A DNA stretch of 10,180 nucleotides, from positions 1 to 10,180 of the forward strand of contig JAHFPK010000076.1 in the NCBI GenBank assembly GCA_023266715.1, read 5' to 3'. The stretch is from Hyphomicrobiales bacterium. Lineage in GTDB: Bacteria; Pseudomonadota; Alphaproteobacteria; Rhizobiales; Aestuariivirgaceae. The first letter of the stretch is position 1; each line of letters begins with the position of its first letter. Under the pieces are notes generated by a model that was given only the letters and a program-made list of their open reading frames with translations, had not been told where the DNA came from and ran no database searches. The translations under genes were made by a program, and so were the position numbers. Below are positions 7,375 to 10,180 of the stretch, piece by piece.

Positions 7375-8727
7375 TCACTTGTCCTTGTCAAAAGGATTCT
7401 TGCCCCCGCGCAGGCTGAAGCGAATGGGAACTCCGGCAAGATCAAAATCCCTGCGCAACGTGTTCATCAGGTAGCGTTTGTAGCTGTCCGGCATCTTGGA
7501 CATCTGGTTTCCAAAGACTGCAAATGTCGGTGGCCTTGAACTCGCCTGCGTTGCATAGCGAATCTTGATGCGCCGTCCCGATGGCGCAGGCGGCGGATTA
7601 CGTTCAACAGCAGACTCAAGCCAGCGGTTGAGTTGCGATGTGGTAATGCGCGCGCTCCAGCGGTCAACGGCTTCAAATACCGCCTTCATCATCTTGTCAA
7701 CGCCACGCTCCTGCTTCGAGGATATCGTAACAACGGGAACGCCACGGATTTCCGGCAGCACATCCTCAAGGTCGCTATGGACCTCGGCAAGTTTCTTCTG
7801 CTTGTCTTCGACCAGGTCCCATTTGCTCAAGGCAAGCACAATGGCGCGCCCCTCCGTTGCCACAAGATCGGAAAGTGCCAGATCCTGCCGCTCGATCACC
7901 ATCGAGGCGTCGATGAGCACAACCACGCAGTCAGCAAAGCGTATGGCGCGCAGGGCATCGGAAACCGCTAGTTTTTCAATCTTGCCCGTCACCCGCGATT
8001 TGCGCCTGATCCCGGCCGTATCCCACAATTTGACTTCGCGGCCACCCCACGACCAATCGGTTGCAATGGCATCGCGCGTGATCCCGGCTTCCGGACCCGT
8101 CAACATGCGCTCTTCGCCAAGCATGGTATTCACAAGGGTCGACTTGCCCGCATTGGGCTGGCCAATAATGGCAAGGCGCAAAGGCCGCGTAAGTGCCTCG
8201 TTATCACTCTCATTTGCTTCAACTTCAACGGTCTCAGACAGCAAAGGCGCTATCGCATCATAGATGCTTTCCATGCCTTCGCCGTGCTCGGCGGAAATCG
8301 CCAGCGGTTCACCGAAGCCCAGCGAATAGGATTCCAGCACGCCGGCTTCGGCCATTCTTGCTTCGGCCTTGTTGGCGACCAGCCTTACGGGCTTGCCGAA
8401 CTTTCGGATTTTCTCAGCGAATAGCCGGTCGATAGGCGTAATCCCGGCGCGTGCATCAATGACGAAGAGAACGAGATCAGCCTCATGGACTGCCATTTCG
8501 GCCTGCGCGCTCATGCGCGCTTCGAGCGTTTCTTTCCTGGCATCGTCAAGTCCTGCCGTATCAAAGACGCGAAAACTAAGATCAGCGATCTGCGCCAAAC
8601 CCTCGCGCCGGTCCCGCGTTACTCCAGGCTGATCATCGACAAGGGCGATCTTGCGGCCAACTAGACGATTGAATAGCGTGGACTTCCCCACATTGGGGCG
8701 ACCCAGAATAACGACCGTAAACGTCAT
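7375..8727 (-). CDS. der: Ribosome biogenesis GTPase Der (EngA)
   Basis: Essential double-GTPase that helps mature the 50S ribosomal subunit. The 450 residues carry two tandem G domains and a C-terminal KH-like domain. Domain 1: GRPNVGKST at 9–17, GVTRDR, DTAG at 56–59 and NKAE at 119–122. Domain 2: GQPNAGKST at 189–197, GITRD, DTAG at 236–239 and SKWD at 301–304. The KH-like part covers roughly 350–440 (RRIKIRYATQ, PPTFAVFGN, YLMNTLRRDFDLAGVPIR). The first G4 motif has Glu where NKxD has Asp, a variant I believe is common in alphaproteobacterial Der. The start codon overlaps the stop of the upstream lipoprotein gene in an ATGA (complement of 8724–8727), so translation is probably coupled. 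The gene converges on the hydratase gene. Confidence 0.97.
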   Translation of the reverse strand: MTFTVVILGRPNVGKSTLFNRLVGRKIALVDDQPGVTRDRREGLAQIADLSFRVFDTAGLDDARKETLEARMSAQAEMAVHEADLVLFVIDARAGITPIDRLFAEKIRKFGKPVRLVANKAEARMAEAGVLESYSLGFGEPLAISAEHGEGMESIYDAIAPLLSETVEVEANESDNEALTRPLRLAIIGQPNAGKSTLVNTMLGEERMLTGPEAGITRDAIATDWSWGGREVKLWDTAGIRRKSRVTGKIEKLAVSDALRAIRFADCVVVLIDASMVIERQDLALSDLVATEGRAIVLALSKWDLVEDKQKKLAEVHSDLEDVLPEIRGVPVVTISSKQERGVDKMMKAVFEAVDRWSARITTSQLNRWLESAVERNPPPAPSGRRIKIRYATQASSRPPTFAVFGNQMSKMPDSYKRYLMNTLRRDFDLAGVPIRFSLRGGKNPFDKDK

Positions 8728-8993
8728 TGGGCCGTACTGGATTCTTGATCAATGGTGGGAGATTCTTGATCTACGGGGGGGACACACTTGGGATCATTGG
8801 GCTTGCATTCAGCCTTCTTCTCCCCAGTCACAACCGGGTCACGCGCCGTTTGCGCTTCCGGCGGCAGGATTTCCTCGCGGGTGCCCGGCAAAATACTGTC
8901 ATCGCGCTGGCCGGTGAGCTTCTTCACGGCGCTGCAGGCCATCAGTGAAACAGCAAGTGCCGCGGCCAGCAGTAATGTCGAAAATTTCTTCAT
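8724..8993 (-). CDS. Short lipoprotein in the bamB position upstream of der
   Basis: A predicted 89-residue lipoprotein. The signal peptide MKKFSTLLLAAALAVSLMAC has a lipobox LMAC with C20 as the lipidated residue. The mature part is short, hydrophilic and Pro/Glu/Asp-rich, with a second Cys pair C63 and C70 (ECKPNDPKC). I chose the ATG at 8993 over the in-frame TTG at 8999 because it gives a normal MKK signal-peptide start 6 bases after the upstream gene. Genes between a YfgM-like TPR protein and der are normally bamB, a beta-propeller of the outer-membrane assembly machine. Here only the lipobox and a segment LPGTREEIL (35–43), reminiscent of the region after the signal peptide in alphaproteobacterial BamB, are seen; no propeller is present. 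It may be a truncated BamB or an unrelated small lipoprotein. The lipoprotein call is firm; the relation to BamB is inference. Confidence 0.8.
   Translation of the reverse strand: MKKFSTLLLAAALAVSLMACSAVKKLTGQRDDSILPGTREEILPPEAQTARDPVVTGEKKAECKPNDPKCVPPVDQESPTIDQESSTAQ
8740..8771 (-). repeat. 21-base-period direct repeat in lipoprotein 3' end
   Basis: GATTCTTGATC occurs at 8740–8750 and 8761–8771, a period of 21 bases. In the lipoprotein it encodes the repeated DQES in DQESPTIDQESSTAQ, so it is an in-frame 7-residue duplication at the C-terminus. Confidence 0.7.
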
Positions 8994-8999
8994 GGGCAA

Positions 9000-9653
9000 T
9001 TACTTCTGCAACAACGGGGTGAGGAGTTGGATCATGGCTTGCGCCCGCTGACGCATGTCCTCTGGCGTATCAGCATCGGCGAAATTGGCATTCATGTAGC
9101 GGTCAGCCATATTGTAGTCACCCGTGCGATAGGCTGCCAGGCCAAAAATTTCCCGCGCCGCATGTCGCCAAACCTGATCGTCCTTGTCAAAACTGCCTAA
9201 TCTTGAAATCAGCTCATCAGGCTTGAGGCTGTCGGCAAGCAGGTAGCCGGCGCGAATGCGGGCAAGATCGCGCAAGTTCACATCTACCGATTCATCCGCA
9301 ACAACTGCATCAAAAGCTGCGACTGCTTCCTTGCTCTTGCCTTGCTCTGCCAGGACGCCGGCCTGCTGCAATTGTCCAAGTTGCTTAAAGCCAGAATGAT
9401 TGACTGCCGCCAGAGCTTTCAAGGCATCGTCGAATTTTCCGTCGGCAGCCCGTTTAATGCCGTCAAAATAGACAACCGCCGCCGCCTCCGATTGTTTCTT
9501 CTGAAAATATTCGTAACCCTTGACGGCCGCCACCCCGGCTACGATGACAAAACATAAGGCTACGAAATAATTGCCAAATTTATCCCAAAGCTTTTTGTAT
9601 TGTTCCTGGCGGACCTCTTCGTCCACTTCGCGGAATAGGGATTCATCGCTCAC
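9000..9653 (-). CDS. YfgM-like membrane-anchored tetratricopeptide protein
   Basis: A 217-residue inner-membrane protein with a short acidic/basic cytoplasmic N-terminus, one transmembrane segment at about residues 28–46 (NYFVALCFVIVAGVAAVKG) and a helical TPR-like domain, presumably periplasmic. The C-terminal domain has repeated Ala/Leu/Gly-rich helix pairs such as ADGKFDDALKALAAV and EQGKSKEAVAAFDAVV. YfgM in E. coli is a SecYEG- and chaperone-associated ancillary protein; the equivalence is by architecture and position before der. I prefer the GTG at 9653 (MSDESLFREVDEEVRQEQ) to the ATG at 9668. GGAG lies 9 bases before the GTG (complement of 9663–9666), the ATG lacks a binding site, and MSD…FREV is how relatives I recall begin. 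It is followed by the lipoprotein gene after 6 bases. Confidence 0.88.
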   Translation of the reverse strand: MSDESLFREVDEEVRQEQYKKLWDKFGNYFVALCFVIVAGVAAVKGYEYFQKKQSEAAAVVYFDGIKRAADGKFDDALKALAAVNHSGFKQLGQLQQAGVLAEQGKSKEAVAAFDAVVADESVDVNLRDLARIRAGYLLADSLKPDELISRLGSFDKDDQVWRHAAREIFGLAAYRTGDYNMADRYMNANFADADTPEDMRQRAQAMIQLLTPLLQK

Positions 9654-9717
9654 AGCCACCAGCTCCATAAAACACTGCCGTGGGGTAAGCCAGTGAGAGG
9701 GTTAAATCAAGGCAATT

Positions 9718-9837
9718 TCAAAGCAAGGGACCGTATGTGTCGCGGATTGACTTGCGCGTTTGCCACACCATGAACAGTCCCATCGCGGTTCCGCAAACTA
9801 CAAAACCGGCAATTAGTCCCAAAAGTCCCTCAGACAT
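9718..9837 (-). CDS. 39-residue single-span membrane miniprotein
   Basis: A small open reading frame of unknown function. It starts ATG at 9837 and stops TGA at 9718–9720. The product begins MSEGLLGLIAGFVVCG, forms one hydrophobic span at about residues 4–25, and ends in a basic then polar tail (QTRKSIRDTYGPLL). The positive charge after the span suggests the C-terminus is cytoplasmic. A good ribosome binding site, GAGGGTGG, sits 5 bases upstream (complement of 9843–9850), which is the best evidence that it is translated. It lies 64 bases before the YfgM-like gene and 78 bases after the oxidase-like gene, same strand. I recognise no family; conservation between relatives would be the test. 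Confidence 0.6.
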   Translation of the reverse strand: MSEGLLGLIAGFVVCGTAMGLFMVWQTRKSIRDTYGPLL

Positions 9838-9915
9838 GATATCCACCCTCTGCTGATAGGGCTTAGTAGGCAAACAATGTGGTTAATAATCGGTTAAGCT
9901 GTGGCAATCCTGAGC
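9838..9915 (-). other. Intergenic leader before the 39-residue ORF
   Basis: This 78-base gap carries the ribosome binding site of the small membrane protein. On the + strand it has two GGTTAA hexamers 11 bases apart (about 9881 and 9892) in an AT-rich patch. No −35/−10 pair with acceptable spacing was found, so whether transcription starts here or comes through from the oxidase-like gene is not resolved. Confidence 0.35.
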
Positions 9916-10180
9916 TTACGCTACGACAAATGAGGCAATCAGGCCTGAATCCACGCGCTCGGCCACCAGGCTTTGGAGGGCCCAAATTCCCGGGTTATCG
10001 GCCATAAAGGCAAGTTTTTGCCTTTGCATGCGGGGAACCAGGGTTGTGTCGCGCCAGGGCCTGCCTTCTTGAATGACCCCGCCCTCTTCGATCACCTGCC
10101 ACACATGCCCATGAAGATGCAAAGGTTGTTCAAAATTCGTCGTGTTATCAATGTCGAGAATTATGGTCTCTCCTTTTGCA
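9916..10180 (-). CDS. Multicopper-oxidase-like protein, C-terminal cupredoxin domain, copper ligands degenerate; 5' part outside window
   Basis: The last 87 residues of a cupredoxin-domain protein of the multicopper oxidase (laccase/CotA/FtsP-like) superfamily. The frame is open to the window edge. The fold signature is clear: GETIILDIDN, then QPLHLHGHVWQV (where oxidases have HPMHLHGH), WRDTTLVP, and DNPGIWALQSLVAER (where oxidases have the W-x-x-HCHxxxH motif). Reading these against the canonical motif, the type-1 ligands His, Cys and His have become Gln, Ser and Arg, and two T2/T3 histidines of HCH have become Gln and Leu; only the HLH pair survives. So this domain probably cannot hold a normal copper set, and the protein may be a structural or non-oxidase member like FtsP. 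Whether other domains are intact cannot be seen. The TTG at 10120–10122 is an internal Leu codon, not a start. Confidence 0.85.
   Translation of the reverse strand, partial: AKGETIILDIDNTTNFEQPLHLHGHVWQVIEEGGVIQEGRPWRDTTLVPRMQRQKLAFMADNPGIWALQSLVAERVDSGLIASFVVA

Noticed and set aside
7483..8263. Open frames on the + strand across der
   Set aside because: Antisense shadows of der; der has complete G motifs on the − strand.
9674..9696. CACTG/CAGTG inverted repeat between the small ORF and the YfgM-like gene
   Set aside because: Only 5 pairs around a 13-base loop; expected by chance.

Overview
The window looks like ordinary chromosome from an alphaproteobacterium, probably a member of the Hyphomicrobiales or a near relative. 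The main reasons are the gene order radA–cvpA–purF–SDR, which I recall from rhizobia and Brucella, the alphaproteobacterial style of PurF and Der, and the YfgM-like/lipoprotein/Der cluster. The taxonomic call is inference. The region is densely coded, with no gene-free stretch above about 170 bases. I saw no rRNA, tRNA, CRISPR array, insertion sequence or phage gene.

Layout. Positions 1–1617 (+) hold the 3' part of a YtcJ-like metal-dependent amidohydrolase. It converges, with a 6-base gap, on a stand-alone Hpt phosphotransfer protein (1624–1983, −). A 190-base divergent intergenic region leads to radA (2172–3563, +). A 167-base gap follows, holding a striking two-tier hairpin. Then comes a tightly packed + strand block: cvpA, purF, an SDR oxidoreductase and a 2-keto-4-pentenoate hydratase-like enzyme (3731–7365), joined by ATGA overlaps or a 4-base gap. 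This block converges on a − strand block, which in transcription order reads: multicopper-oxidase-like C-terminus (entering from beyond 10180), an unlisted 39-residue membrane miniprotein (9718–9837), a YfgM-like membrane-anchored TPR protein (9000–9653), a short lipoprotein (8724–8993) and der (7375–8727).

How the genes relate. RadA handles recombination intermediates. PurF starts de novo purine synthesis and sits with its usual partner CvpA. The SDR and hydratase are translationally coupled to purF, but their substrates are unknown. The YfgM-like/lipoprotein/Der set resembles the yfgM–bamB–der cluster of other proteobacteria, except that the bamB position holds an 89-residue lipoprotein.

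Most worth a second look: the oxidase C-terminal domain that has lost nearly all its copper ligands, the short lipoprotein in the bamB slot, the 39-residue membrane protein, and the composite hairpin upstream of cvpA. I did not see a clear new multi-gene system.
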